The notes under the pieces were generated by a model, which had not been told where the DNA came from, ran no database searches, and was given only the letters and a program-made list of their open reading frames with translations. Of a stretch of DNA of 29,341 bases, positions 14,154-22,910 are shown piece by piece (within the stretch, counting starts at the first letter, position 1; each line of letters opens with the position of its first letter). The position numbers and the translations under genes were made by a program. Origin of the DNA: an uncultured Lachnospiraceae bacterium (GTDB lineage: Bacteria > Bacillota > Clostridia > Lachnospirales > Lachnospiraceae). The DNA lies in contig CAKQXY010000043.1 in assembly GCA_934292725.1 (NCBI GenBank), positions 1-29,341 on the forward strand, in the 5' to 3' direction.

Positions 14154-16730
14154 ATGGGATTCATAAATAAGATATTTGGTACTCACAGCCAGCATGAGCT
14201 TAAGCGTATCAAGCCAATCGTGGATAAGATCCTCGGCATGCGCGAGCAGTGGGTCGCACTGTCAGATGAAGAACTTCAGCATAAGACAGTAGAATTTAAA
14301 GAGCGCCTTGCAAAGGGCGAGACACTGGATGATATCCTTCCGGAAGCCTTCGCTACAGTTCGTGAGGCCTCCAGAAGAGTGTTGGGCGAGGAGCATTATC
14401 CGGTTCAGCTGACGGGCGGTATCGTACTGCATCAGGGACGTATCGCAGAGATGAGGACTGGTGAAGGAAAGACCAACGTGGCAGCACTTCCTTCTTATTT
14501 AAACGCACTGGCAGGCGAGGGTGTTCATGTCGTTACTGTTAACGACTATCTGGCACAGCGTGATGCCGAGAACGAAGGAAAGGTTCACAGATTCCTTGGT
14601 CTTACGGTTGGCTGTGTATTAAACAGCATGAACAATGATGAGCGAAGAGCAGCATATAATTGCGATATCACATATGTAACAAATAATGAGTTAGGTTTTG
14701 ACTATCTTCGTGACAACATGGTCGTATATAAGGAGCAGCTTGTAATGAGAGGTCTTCACTTTGCGATCATCGATGAGGTCGACTCCATTTTGATCGATGA
14801 GGCTAGAACACCTCTTATTATTTCAGGTCAGAGTGGAAAATCTACAAAGCTGTATGAGGTCTGCGATATCCTGGCAAAGCGTCTTGAAAAGGGCGAGGCA
14901 AGTGCAGAATTTTCTAAGATGAATGCTCTTATGGGCGAAGAGATCACTGAGACTGGTGATTTTGTTGTCAGCGAGAAGGATAAGACAATCAACTTAACTG
15001 AGCAGGGTGTTCAAAAGGTAGAGCAGTTCTTCCATATTGATAACCTTGCAGATGCAGAGAACCTTGAAATTCAGCATAATATGATCATGGCACTCAAAGC
15101 AAACTATATGATGTTCCGTGATCAGGATTACGTTGTAAAGGACGATGAGATTCTTATTGTCGATGAGTTTACAGGACGTATCATGCCAGGCAGACGTTAC
15201 TCAGATGGTCTGCATCAGGCAATTGAGGCAAAGGAGCATGTAAAGGTAAAGAGAGAGAGCAAAACACTTGCAACTATCACCTTCCAGAACTTCTTTAATA
15301 AATTTGATAAAAAGTGCGGTATGACCGGTACAGCACTTACGGAGGAGCGAGAGTTTCGTAACATCTACGGCATGGACGTAGTTGAGATTCCGACAAACAA
15401 GCCGATTGCACGTATTGATCATCAGGATGCTGTTTATAAGACAAAGAAAGAAAAATATAAGGCAGTATGCGACGAGGTTGAGGAGACCTACAAGAAGGGA
15501 CAGCCGGTACTTGTTGGTACAGTAAATATTGATACTTCTGAGCTTTTAAGCGGCATGTTAAAAAGACGCGGTATTCCGCATAACGTATTGAATGCAAAGT
15601 ATCATGAGTTAGAGGCTCAGATCGTTGCAGGTGCAGGTGTGCATGGTTCTGTTACAATTGCAACTAATATGGCAGGACGTGGTACAGATATCAAGCTTGA
15701 TGAGGAATCAAGAAAGCTTGGCGGATTAAAGATCATTGGTACAGAACGCCATGAGTCAAGACGTATTGATAACCAGTTAAGAGGTCGTTCCGGACGTCAG
15801 GGTGATCCTGGTGAATCCAGATTTTATATTTCACTTGAGGATGATCTGATGCGTCTGTTCGGTTCAGAAAAGATCATGAGCATGTTCAATGCGCTTGGGG
15901 TTCAGGACGGCGAGCAGATTGAGCACAAGATGTTAACATCTGCAATTGAGAAGGCACAAAAGAAGATCGAGGGCAACAACTACGGTATTCGTGAGAATGT
16001 CTTAAAGTATGATGAGGTCATGAACGAGCAGCGTGAAATCATCTACAAGGAGCGCCGTCAGGTTCTCGATGGAGAGAGCATGAAGGATGTTATCTTAAAG
16101 ATGGTTAAAGATATCGTCAGCCAGGTTGTAGACCGCACAATCTCAGATGAGCAGGCACCGGAGGATTGGGATTTCGCTCAGTTAAATATCGAGCTTCGTT
16201 CCATCATTCCGCTTACCGAGTATATGCCGTCAGCAGATGAAATAAAGAACATGAAGAAGGCAGCATTAAAGGAAACTCTTACAGAGATGGCACTGCAGGC
16301 TTATGCAGACAAGGAAAGCGAGTTCCCGGATCCAGAGAGCATGAGAGAGGCAGAGCGCGTTGTTCTGTTAAAGACCATCGACCGCAAGTGGATGGATCAC
16401 ATCGACGACATGGATCAGCTGCGTCAGGGTATCGGTCTTCAGGCATATGCACAGCGTGATCCGCTCAATGAGTATAAGATGGCAGGCTACGACATGTTCA
16501 ACGAGATGATGGCAAGCATCCGTGAGGATACTGTCAAGATGATGTTCCGCGTAAAGGTTGAAAAGCCAGAGGAGCGTGAGCAGGTAGCAAAGGTAACAGG
16601 AACAAACAAGGATGACAGCGGCGTGAAGGCACCGGTTCGCAGAAATGCACCGAAGATTCAGCCAAATGATCCGTGTCCATGCGGTTCTGGCAAGAAATAT
16701 AAGCAGTGCTGCGGAAGATTCGCTGAGTAA
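14154..16730 (+). CDS. secA: Preprotein translocase ATPase SecA
   Basis: An 858-residue motor of the Sec pathway that pushes preproteins through SecYEG. Walker A MRTGEGKT is at 100-107, the DEVD box at 207-210 (followed by SILIDEARTPLIISG), with TNMAGRGTDIKL and GRSGRQGDPG helicase motifs in NBD2 and a helical scaffold/wing region after about 610. The C-terminal zinc tail, CPCGSGKKYKQCC (841-853), is complete. Length is normal for a housekeeping SecA. No second accessory SecA is seen in the window. prfB follows after 64 bases, the usual gene order in Firmicutes. Confidence 0.98.
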   Translation: MGFINKIFGTHSQHELKRIKPIVDKILGMREQWVALSDEELQHKTVEFKERLAKGETLDDILPEAFATVREASRRVLGEEHYPVQLTGGIVLHQGRIAEMRTGEGKTNVAALPSYLNALAGEGVHVVTVNDYLAQRDAENEGKVHRFLGLTVGCVLNSMNNDERRAAYNCDITYVTNNELGFDYLRDNMVVYKEQLVMRGLHFAIIDEVDSILIDEARTPLIISGQSGKSTKLYEVCDILAKRLEKGEASAEFSKMNALMGEEITETGDFVVSEKDKTINLTEQGVQKVEQFFHIDNLADAENLEIQHNMIMALKANYMMFRDQDYVVKDDEILIVDEFTGRIMPGRRYSDGLHQAIEAKEHVKVKRESKTLATITFQNFFNKFDKKCGMTGTALTEEREFRNIYGMDVVEIPTNKPIARIDHQDAVYKTKKEKYKAVCDEVEETYKKGQPVLVGTVNIDTSELLSGMLKRRGIPHNVLNAKYHELEAQIVAGAGVHGSVTIATNMAGRGTDIKLDEESRKLGGLKIIGTERHESRRIDNQLRGRSGRQGDPGESRFYISLEDDLMRLFGSEKIMSMFNALGVQDGEQIEHKMLTSAIEKAQKKIEGNNYGIRENVLKYDEVMNEQREIIYKERRQVLDGESMKDVILKMVKDIVSQVVDRTISDEQAPEDWDFAQLNIELRSIIPLTEYMPSADEIKNMKKAALKETLTEMALQAYADKESEFPDPESMREAERVVLLKTIDRKWMDHIDDMDQLRQGIGLQAYAQRDPLNEYKMAGYDMFNEMMASIREDTVKMMFRVKVEKPEEREQVAKVTGTNKDDSGVKAPVRRNAPKIQPNDPCPCGSGKKYKQCCGRFAE

Positions 16731-16794
16731 ATGACGCCAAGATATATTGAACTTGACATATTGAATTTGAATTAAAGAAAGTAGAGGAAGAAAA

Positions 16795-17928
16795 GTGGTA
16801 GAGTTAGATCAGTTTAAGTACACACTGTCTACTTATGTCCCGATGTTAAAGGAGCTTGGTGCTTCTTTGAATCTGGATGCCAAAAAAGAGAGAATTGCAG
16901 AGCTTTCACGTTATATGGAAGCTCCTGATTTCTGGGATGACCCAGAGCGTTCTCAGAAGATGACAAAAGAGTTAAAGAGTCTGGAGGATACCGTAAAGAG
17001 CTACACAACATTGTCTACTCAGTATGACGATATTAGTGAGCTTATTGAGATGGGCTACGAGGAGAACGATCCAGAGGTTATTCCTGTCATTCAGGAATCT
17101 CTTGATGAGTTTACAACAAACCTTGAAGCACTCAGACTTAGCACACTGTTAAATGGTGAGTATGATAAAAATAATGCCATCATTCGTTTGAATGCAGGTG
17201 CCGGCGGTACTGAGGCATGCGACTGGTCTGGTATGCTGTATCGTATGTATACACGTTACGCTGACAGAAATGGCTTCTCAGTAGAAGTTCTTGATATGCT
17301 TGATGGTGATGAGGCTGGAATTAAGTCAGTTACCTTCCAGGTAAATGGTGAGAATGCATACGGTTATTTAAAGTCTGAGAAGGGTGTTCACAGACTGGTT
17401 CGTATTTCCCCATTTAACGCAGCAGGAAAGCGTCAGACTTCTTTCGTTTCCTGTGATGTTATGCCGGAGATCGAGGAAGATCTTGATGTTGAGATCAATG
17501 ATGATGATCTTCGTATCGATACCTACCGTTCTAGTGGTGCCGGTGGACAGCATATCAACAAGACCTCATCTGCAATTCGTATTACGCATCTTCCGACTGG
17601 TATCGTTGTTACCTGTCAGAATGAGCGTTCCCAGTTCCAGAACAAGGACAAGGCAATGCAGATGTTAAAGGCAAAGCTGTATATGTTAAAGCAGCAGGAA
17701 AATGAAGAAAAGATTTCCGGTATCCGCGGTGAGGTAAAAGACATCGCGTGGGGAAATCAGATTCGCTCTTACGTACTTCAGCCATACACGATGGTAAAGG
17801 ATCATCGTACTGGTGCCAGCAGCGGAAATGCAGGCGCTGTGCTTGATGGAGACATCGATCTGTTTATCAGCGCTTATTTAAGATGGCTGTCTACAGGAGA
17901 GAAGGTATCTGAGGACACAGGAGAGTAA
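16795..17928 (+). CDS. prfB: Peptide chain release factor 2, without programmed frameshift
   Basis: The 377-residue factor recognises UGA and UAA stop codons and triggers peptide release. The SPF tripeptide (RISPFNAAGK) and the GGQ motif (SSGAGGQHINKTSS) are present. The start is GTG 16795 with AGAGGAAG upstream. In most bacteria prfB needs a +1 frameshift at CTT-TGA-C near codon 25. Here the reading frame is continuous: codons 24-26 are TCT TTG AAT (Ser-Leu-Asn), and CTTTGA (16865-16870) remains, out of frame. This looks like a loss of one base that fixed the frame. hom follows after 50 bases. Confidence 0.96.
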   Translation: MVELDQFKYTLSTYVPMLKELGASLNLDAKKERIAELSRYMEAPDFWDDPERSQKMTKELKSLEDTVKSYTTLSTQYDDISELIEMGYEENDPEVIPVIQESLDEFTTNLEALRLSTLLNGEYDKNNAIIRLNAGAGGTEACDWSGMLYRMYTRYADRNGFSVEVLDMLDGDEAGIKSVTFQVNGENAYGYLKSEKGVHRLVRISPFNAAGKRQTSFVSCDVMPEIEEDLDVEINDDDLRIDTYRSSGAGGQHINKTSSAIRITHLPTGIVVTCQNERSQFQNKDKAMQMLKAKLYMLKQQENEEKISGIRGEVKDIAWGNQIRSYVLQPYTMVKDHRTGASSGNAGAVLDGDIDLFISAYLRWLSTGEKVSEDTGE

Positions 17929-17978
17929 AAGACTCTCAAAGCTCAAAAATCACATAACTGGAAAGGTTGGACATAAGT

Positions 17979-19184
17979 ATGATTAAGGTAGCAGTGTTAG
18001 GATATGGAAATATCGGTTCAGGAGTTGTGCAGGTATTGCTGAAGAATAAGGAAACAATCGCAAAGAAGGCAGGAGATGAGATCGTGCCGGCATGCGTACT
18101 TGATCTTCGCGATTTCCCAGGCGACGTGATGGAAGATAAGGTAGTAAAGGATATTAATCTGATTACACAGAATCCAGAAATTTCAATCGTTGTTGAGACT
18201 ATGGGTGGAACAAAGCCGGCATATGCCTTCGTAAAGGCTTGTCTTGAGGCAGGAAAGCATGTTGCAACCTCCAATAAGGAGCTTGTTGCTGCGCATGGTC
18301 CAGAGCTTCTTGAGATTGCAAAGGCACATCATGTAAGCTTTTTATTTGAGGCAAGTGTAGGCGGCGGCATTCCGATTATTCGTCCTCTTGTTTCAAGTAT
18401 CACTTCCGATGCAGTAACCGAGATTACTGGTATTCTAAACGGCACCACAAACTATATGTTAACCAAGATGAGCGAGGATGGTCTTGACTATGATGCAGTC
18501 CTTGAGGATGCACAGGAGAGAGGCTACGCAGAGAGAAACCCAGCAGCAGATGTTGAGGGTCATGATGCGCGCAGAAAGATTGCAATTTTGTCCTCACTTG
18601 CATTTGGCAGATATGTAGATTACGAGGATGTATATACTGAGGGTATTACAAAGATCACATCAGCTGATTTTGCATATGCAAAGGTTCTTGGCAGCCGTAT
18701 CAAGCTGTTTGGAACAAGCAAAAAGAAAGAGGATGGAAGTATTAGCGCAATGGTATGCCCAGTTATGATCACAAACGAGCATCCGCTTTTTGCAGTTAAT
18801 GACGTAATGAATGCAATCCTTGTTCGCGGTGAGTGCATGGGTGATTTGATGTTTTATGGTGCAGGAGCAGGAAAACTTCCAACAGCTTCCGCTGTAGTGG
18901 CAGATGTTGTAAATGCAGCAAGAAATCCAAAGATCACCGAGATTGCACCATATGAGCCGGGAAAGATGACTGTTTCAGATCATTTAAAATCAACACACAG
19001 CTACTTTGTGCGTGTAAAGGGAACAGATGCAAATGCAGTGGCAGAAAGCTTTAAGGCAAAGCAGATCGTAGATGCTGGTATTGCAGATGAGTTTGGATTT
19101 ATTACAGCAGAGTGGACTGAAAATGAGTTTGATGCGCTGTGCGAAAACTATCCAGTTGTAAGTGTGATTCGTCTGGCAAAGTAA
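17979..19184 (+). CDS. hom: Homoserine dehydrogenase
   Basis: The 401-residue enzyme reduces aspartate semialdehyde to homoserine, the branch to threonine and methionine. The NAD(P)-binding loop GYGNIGSG is at 8-15. The catalytic domain holds ATSNKELVAAHG, GGGIPIIRPL, GILNGTTNYMLTKM and DVEGHDARRKIAILSSLAFG. A C-terminal ACT-like domain (about 320-401, HSYFVRVKGTDANAVAE) is typical of the threonine-regulated form. ATG 17979 is chosen because the Rossmann strand starts immediately; a TTG four codons upstream is in frame. No thrB or thrC is adjacent. Confidence 0.96.
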   Translation: MIKVAVLGYGNIGSGVVQVLLKNKETIAKKAGDEIVPACVLDLRDFPGDVMEDKVVKDINLITQNPEISIVVETMGGTKPAYAFVKACLEAGKHVATSNKELVAAHGPELLEIAKAHHVSFLFEASVGGGIPIIRPLVSSITSDAVTEITGILNGTTNYMLTKMSEDGLDYDAVLEDAQERGYAERNPAADVEGHDARRKIAILSSLAFGRYVDYEDVYTEGITKITSADFAYAKVLGSRIKLFGTSKKKEDGSISAMVCPVMITNEHPLFAVNDVMNAILVRGECMGDLMFYGAGAGKLPTASAVVADVVNAARNPKITEIAPYEPGKMTVSDHLKSTHSYFVRVKGTDANAVAESFKAKQIVDAGIADEFGFITAEWTENEFDALCENYPVVSVIRLAK

Positions 19185-19186
19185 GA

Positions 19187-19615
19187 ATGATTATGGATCA
19201 TAAAAATAAAGATCATGCAGAGAGGACAGAAGATGTCCTCTTTTGCATTATTGTGGCTGGTATAATTATCTTTGTTGGCGGCCTTGGCGTTTTGCATGTG
19301 CTTGATCTTGAATGGATCGTACAGGGAGCACCATGCTTTATTTACCGCCTTACTGGCTGGTATTGCCCAGGCTGCGGCGGCACACGAGCAGTAAAGGCGC
19401 TTCTTTGCGGCAGGCTGTTTGACAGTATTTATTATCATCCGGCAGTACCATATCTTGCCGCATGGACAATTATATTTTTGTGTTGGCAAAGCCTTCACTA
19501 TCTTTCAAAAGGACGTATTAGAGGCTTCAAATATCGAAACTGGCATTTATGGGTAACAGTGTTATTGTTTTTCCTTAATTTTATCATAAAAAATGCGGCA
19601 CAACTAATGGGATAA
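19187..19615 (+). CDS. DUF2752 family membrane protein
   Basis: A 142-residue protein with three hydrophobic stretches (about 20-42, 85-105 and 120-138) and the family hallmark CPGCGGTRA in the YRLTGWYCPGCGGTRAVKALLCG segment. The paired cysteines could bind metal or be lipid-facing redox residues; no function is established. ATG 19187 lies two bases after the hom stop, suggesting coupling; ATG 19193 is an equally possible start and no strong ribosome binding site separates them. The stop codon is inside the terminator stem-loop. Confidence 0.8.
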   Translation: MIMDHKNKDHAERTEDVLFCIIVAGIIIFVGGLGVLHVLDLEWIVQGAPCFIYRLTGWYCPGCGGTRAVKALLCGRLFDSIYYHPAVPYLAAWTIIFLCWQSLHYLSKGRIRGFKYRNWHLWVTVLLFFLNFIIKNAAQLMG

Positions 19616-19637
19616 ACCATAGGCTGTGCCGTATTTT
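19594..19637. terminator. Terminator overlapping the DUF2752 stop codon
   Basis: CGGCACA (19596-19602) pairs with TGTGCCG (19625-19631), with an inner ATGG/CCAT hairpin, then TATTTTT. An A-run precedes the 5' arm, so it may also serve the convergent minus-strand gene that ends at 19644. Confidence 0.85.
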
Positions 19638-19643
19638 TAAATT

Positions 19644-20249
19644 TTAGATTGTATCCCCGTTGCCTGTTGGCATAGGAACTGAGTTTGGTACCTCTACTGC
19701 GCCAGACTCAGAAGGAAGCAGTGAATTTGCCTTATCATTTAAAAGATCCTGCATCTGCTTGAGCATATCGCGGTAAGTTGGATCCTCTAATAACTGTGGA
19801 TAAAGAACAAGATAGAAGAAGAGGATAAACGCAACAATCACAATAGATATGCTGCTGATAATAATTCCAGTAATTGCAATAGGGTGAAAGTGATGATCCT
19901 CATTTGCAAAAAAGCGAGAACAGATTAAAACAGCAAGAGACATGATAGAAACACCAAGCGTCACATAAATATTAGCACAGCAACAGCAGATCAAAGCAGC
20001 AATACTCATCGCAAAGCCAATCTTCTCAAGATTAGTAGCACGTCTGTGATGTGGTTTGTAAGAACGACCTCTATCATCCTCAGGTCCCATTTGCGGATCA
20101 GTATAGCGCGCATAAGAATCACCATACTCCTCCTTTTGCTCCTCATGAACCTTATCCTTTACATATTCCTCATACGGATCATAGGTGTCGTTATCGCTTT
20201 CATTATTGATGCCATCATCTGGATTGTGATATTTTTTATTTTCGTCCAT
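19644..20249 (-). CDS. Small membrane protein with acidic N-terminus, DUF4190-like
   Basis: 201 residues: a charged, Asp/Glu/Tyr-rich cytoplasmic N-terminal half (about 1-70, with YDPYEEYVKDKVHEEQKEEYGD), then hydrophobic segments at about 77-112 and 122-150, and a Pro/Ser-rich tail. The first membrane part contains four consecutive cysteines (ALICCCCAN). The GFAMSIAAL and GVSIMSLAVLI pattern resembles DUF4190-type membrane proteins. The role is unknown. The start is ATG 20249 with AAAGGA upstream. It is divergent from tex. Confidence 0.65.
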   Translation of the reverse strand: MDENKKYHNPDDGINNESDNDTYDPYEEYVKDKVHEEQKEEYGDSYARYTDPQMGPEDDRGRSYKPHHRRATNLEKIGFAMSIAALICCCCANIYVTLGVSIMSLAVLICSRFFANEDHHFHPIAITGIIISSISIVIVAFILFFYLVLYPQLLEDPTYRDMLKQMQDLLNDKANSLLPSESGAVEVPNSVPMPTGNGDTI

Positions 20250-20278
20250 AAATAAAATCCTTTCGTAAAGCTGACGGG

Positions 20279-20308
20279 TTGTCAAAAACCCTGCGCAATG
20301 ATATTATA
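20279..20308. promoter_or_regulatory. Overlapping divergent promoters, tex and membrane protein
   Basis: Plus strand: TTGTCA (20279-20284), 17 bases, TATTAT (20302-20307). On the minus strand a consensus TATAAT occupies 20308-20303, so both -10 boxes share the same bases; its -35 is poor. A 10-base palindrome ATAGTACTAT (20313-20322) lies beside them and could be an operator. Confidence 0.5.
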
Positions 20309-20394
20309 AACAATAGTACTATCATACCACACAAAAATAAAAGTCACAACCAATATTTGCACCATCAGTATATATAGTGCAGAAAGGCATCAAA

Positions 20395-22536
20395 ATGGAT
20401 ATTATTAAAAAGATAGCAGAAGAACTGCAAATTCGCCCTGATCAGGTTCAGGCAGTTGTAAATTTGATTGATGAGGGCAATACCATCCCTTTTATCGCGC
20501 GCTACCGCAAGGAGGCACATGGCGCATTAAATGATGAAGTACTTAGAAATCTCGATGAAAGGCTGACATATCTTCGCAATCTCGAAGAGAAAAAGGCAAG
20601 TGTTCTTGCTTCCATGGAAGAGCTTGGCGTCCTCACAGATGATCTGAAAAAGAAAATGGAGCAGGCACAGACATTAGCCGTCATAGAGGATCTTTATCGT
20701 CCGTATCGTCCAAAGCGCCGCACAAGAGCAACAATTGCAAAAGAAAAGGGCTTAGAGCCGCTTGCAAATGAAATATTATTAGGACAGGCAAAAGGAACAA
20801 AAGAAGAGCTGGCAAAAGCTTTTGTATCACCAGAAAAAGGTGTGGAAAGCACAGAAGACGCAATTTTAGGTGCCATGGATATTTTAGCTGAGCACATTTC
20901 AGATGATGCTTCATTTCGTGCTCAGATTCGTAAAATGACATGGGAAAAAGGTATGCTCACCTCCACAGTTCGTGAAGAAGGTACAGAGTCTGTATTTGAA
21001 ACATATTATGAGTTTCAGGCACAGCTTACAAAGATCAATGGTCATCAGGTGCTTGCCGTAAACCGCGGAGAAAATCAAAAGGTGCTGAGCGTTAAAATTG
21101 AGGCACCGCAGGAAGAAATTCTTTCCTGGTTATATAATGCAATGACAAAGGGAAAGAATGAAACTTGTGCAGCTATTCTTCGTGAGGCCACAGAGGATGC
21201 ATATAAGCGTCTGATCGCTCCGGCAATAGAGCGTGAGCTTCGCACCAATCTGACAGAGACAGCAGAAGAGGGCGCAATGAAGGTGTTCGGACAGAATCTA
21301 AAGCAGCTTTTGATGCAGCCGCCAATTGCAGGTCAGACTGTTCTTGGCTGGGATCCGGCCTTTCGTACAGGCTGCAAGCTTGCTGTAATTGATCCATTTG
21401 GAAAGGTAATTGACACAAAGGTCATTTATCCGACGGCACCGCATAACAAAGTAAAAGAATCAAAAGATATCTTAAAGGCACTCATTGCAAAGTACCATAT
21501 TACATTGATTTCAGTTGGAAACGGAACAGCATCGCGAGAGTCTGAGCAAATCATTGCAGATTTAATTAAAGAAATCAACGCACCTGTGCGCTATGTCATC
21601 ACAAATGAGGCTGGTGCTTCAGTATATTCTGCAAGCAAGCAGGCAACAGAGGAGTTTCCAAACTTTGATGTTGGCCAGAGAAGTGCTGTTTCTATCGCCA
21701 GACGTGTGCAGGATCCACTTGCAGAGCTTGTCAAGATTGATCCAAAGGCTATCGGTGTCGGCCAGTATCAGCATGATATGAATCAGAAAAAGCTTGATGA
21801 GATGCTTCATGGAACAGTAGAAGACTGTGTAAATCAGGTAGGCGTCGATTTAAATACAGCCTCAGCAGCACTTCTTGAATATGTGTCAGGCATCACGAAA
21901 ACAATTGCAAAAAATATCGTTGCTTACCGCGAGGAAAATGGTCAGTTTACAAACAGAAAACAGCTGTTAAAGGTTGCAAAGCTTGGACCAAAGGCATATG
22001 AGCAGTGTGCAGGTTTCCTTCGCATTCGTGGTGGAGATGAGCCACTTGACGCTACAGCCGTTCATCCGGAAAGTTACGAGGCAGCACGTGCAGTTTTAAC
22101 ATCATGTGAATTAAAGCCGCAGGATATTTTAGAGGGAAAAGCCGCAGGCATTGCAAAGAAACTTCAGACAGCAAAGCTTGCAAAGCAGCTTGGAATTGGT
22201 GAACTTACACTTACTGATATTGTAAAAGAATTAGAAAAGCCATCAAGAGATCCTCGTGATGAAATGCCAAAACCAATCCTTAGAAGTGATGTCCTGTCCA
22301 TGGAAGACTTAAAGCCAGATATGGAATTAAAGGGAACAGTTAGAAATGTTGTTGATTTTGGCGCATTTGTCGATATAGGTGTGCATGAAGACGGACTAGT
22401 CCATCTTTCACAGCTTTGTAACCGCTACGTTAAGCATCCGTCAGAGGTTGTAAGCGTAGGAGATATTGTAAATGTCAGAGTGCTTAGCGTAGATTTAAAG
22501 AAAAAGCGAATTGCTCTTACTATGAAAACAAAATAA
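20395..22536 (+). CDS. tex: Tex family RNA-binding transcription accessory protein
   Basis: A conserved 713-residue nucleic-acid-binding protein. Order of domains: N-terminal helical Tex domain (IPFIARYRKEAHGALNDEVLR near 25-45), a YqgF/RNase H-like domain (about 320-430, WDPAFRTGCKLAVIDPFGK), helix-hairpin-helix repeats (about 480-560, VGVDLNTASAALLEYVSGI), and a C-terminal S1 domain (about 640-712, GTVRNVVDFGAFVDIG). ATG 20395 is chosen with AAAGG 8 bases upstream, in place of a GTG six codons earlier. It is transcribed from 20279; the FMN riboswitch of ribU follows its stop by 56 bases, with no clear terminator between. Confidence 0.95.
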   Translation: MDIIKKIAEELQIRPDQVQAVVNLIDEGNTIPFIARYRKEAHGALNDEVLRNLDERLTYLRNLEEKKASVLASMEELGVLTDDLKKKMEQAQTLAVIEDLYRPYRPKRRTRATIAKEKGLEPLANEILLGQAKGTKEELAKAFVSPEKGVESTEDAILGAMDILAEHISDDASFRAQIRKMTWEKGMLTSTVREEGTESVFETYYEFQAQLTKINGHQVLAVNRGENQKVLSVKIEAPQEEILSWLYNAMTKGKNETCAAILREATEDAYKRLIAPAIERELRTNLTETAEEGAMKVFGQNLKQLLMQPPIAGQTVLGWDPAFRTGCKLAVIDPFGKVIDTKVIYPTAPHNKVKESKDILKALIAKYHITLISVGNGTASRESEQIIADLIKEINAPVRYVITNEAGASVYSASKQATEEFPNFDVGQRSAVSIARRVQDPLAELVKIDPKAIGVGQYQHDMNQKKLDEMLHGTVEDCVNQVGVDLNTASAALLEYVSGITKTIAKNIVAYREENGQFTNRKQLLKVAKLGPKAYEQCAGFLRIRGGDEPLDATAVHPESYEAARAVLTSCELKPQDILEGKAAGIAKKLQTAKLAKQLGIGELTLTDIVKELEKPSRDPRDEMPKPILRSDVLSMEDLKPDMELKGTVRNVVDFGAFVDIGVHEDGLVHLSQLCNRYVKHPSEVVSVGDIVNVRVLSVDLKKKRIALTMKTK

Positions 22537-22543
22537 AAAACAC

Positions 22544-22572
22544 TTGCAATCATTACGCTGCTGTGTTAAACT
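22544..22572 (+). promoter_or_regulatory. Promoter of the FMN riboswitch-ribU unit
   Basis: TTGCAA (22544-22549), 17 bases, TAAACT (22567-22572), placing the start about 15 bases before the aptamer. Boxes match consensus at four of six positions each. Confidence 0.5.
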
Positions 22573-22592
22573 ACTTAGCGGAAAATGGAATA

Positions 22593-22766
22593 TTCTTTGG
22601 GGCGGGGTGTAAATCCCCACTGGCGGTAAAGTCCGCGACCCGCATTTTGCGGCTGATTCGGTGAGTGCAAAGATAGTGATGAACAATCCTTCACAACTCC
22701 GAAACCAACAGTAAAGTGATGCAGCAATTATTAAGCTGTGTCCGAAGTCTGGATGGGAAAAGAAAG
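22593..22766 (+). promoter_or_regulatory. FMN riboswitch (RFN element)
   Basis: The conserved RFN blocks occur in order: GGGGCGGGGTG, AAATCCCCACTGGCGGTAAA, GTCCGCGACCCGC, GATTCGGTGAGTGC, CCGAAACCAACAGT and GTCCGAAGTCTGGATGGG. Helix P1 is TTCTTT (22593-22598) with AAAGAA (22759-22764). The sensor binds FMN and turns off riboflavin uptake when FMN is ample. Confidence 0.97.
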
Positions 22767-22783
22767 AGTGTATCGTTTTATAG

Positions 22784-22811
22784 GCCCCCTGTCGCATCAG
22801 GGGGCTTTTTT
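22784..22811 (+). terminator. Riboswitch-controlled terminator
   Basis: GCCCCCTG (22784-22791), loop TCGCAT, CAGGGGGC (22798-22805), then six T. It lies 20 bases after the aptamer and 100 bases before ribU, so it is the likely expression platform. Confidence 0.93.
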
Positions 22812-22910
22812 AAATGGTGCACCAGATTCTTATTTCACAATTTAATCAAAGACGTCCACTTTCAATTTTCAATATTACGCGCATAAATGCGCAGAAAAGA
22901 GGAAAGAGAA

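Noticed and set aside
16795..17928. prfB as a frameshifted or broken gene
   Set aside because: The frame is intact from the GTG start with SPF and GGQ motifs; the absence of the frameshift site is a normal alternative state in some bacteria.
17921..17937. Terminator after prfB
   Set aside because: GAGAGT/ACTCTC forms only a 6-bp stem over the stop codon with no T-run, so prfB and hom may still be cotranscribed.
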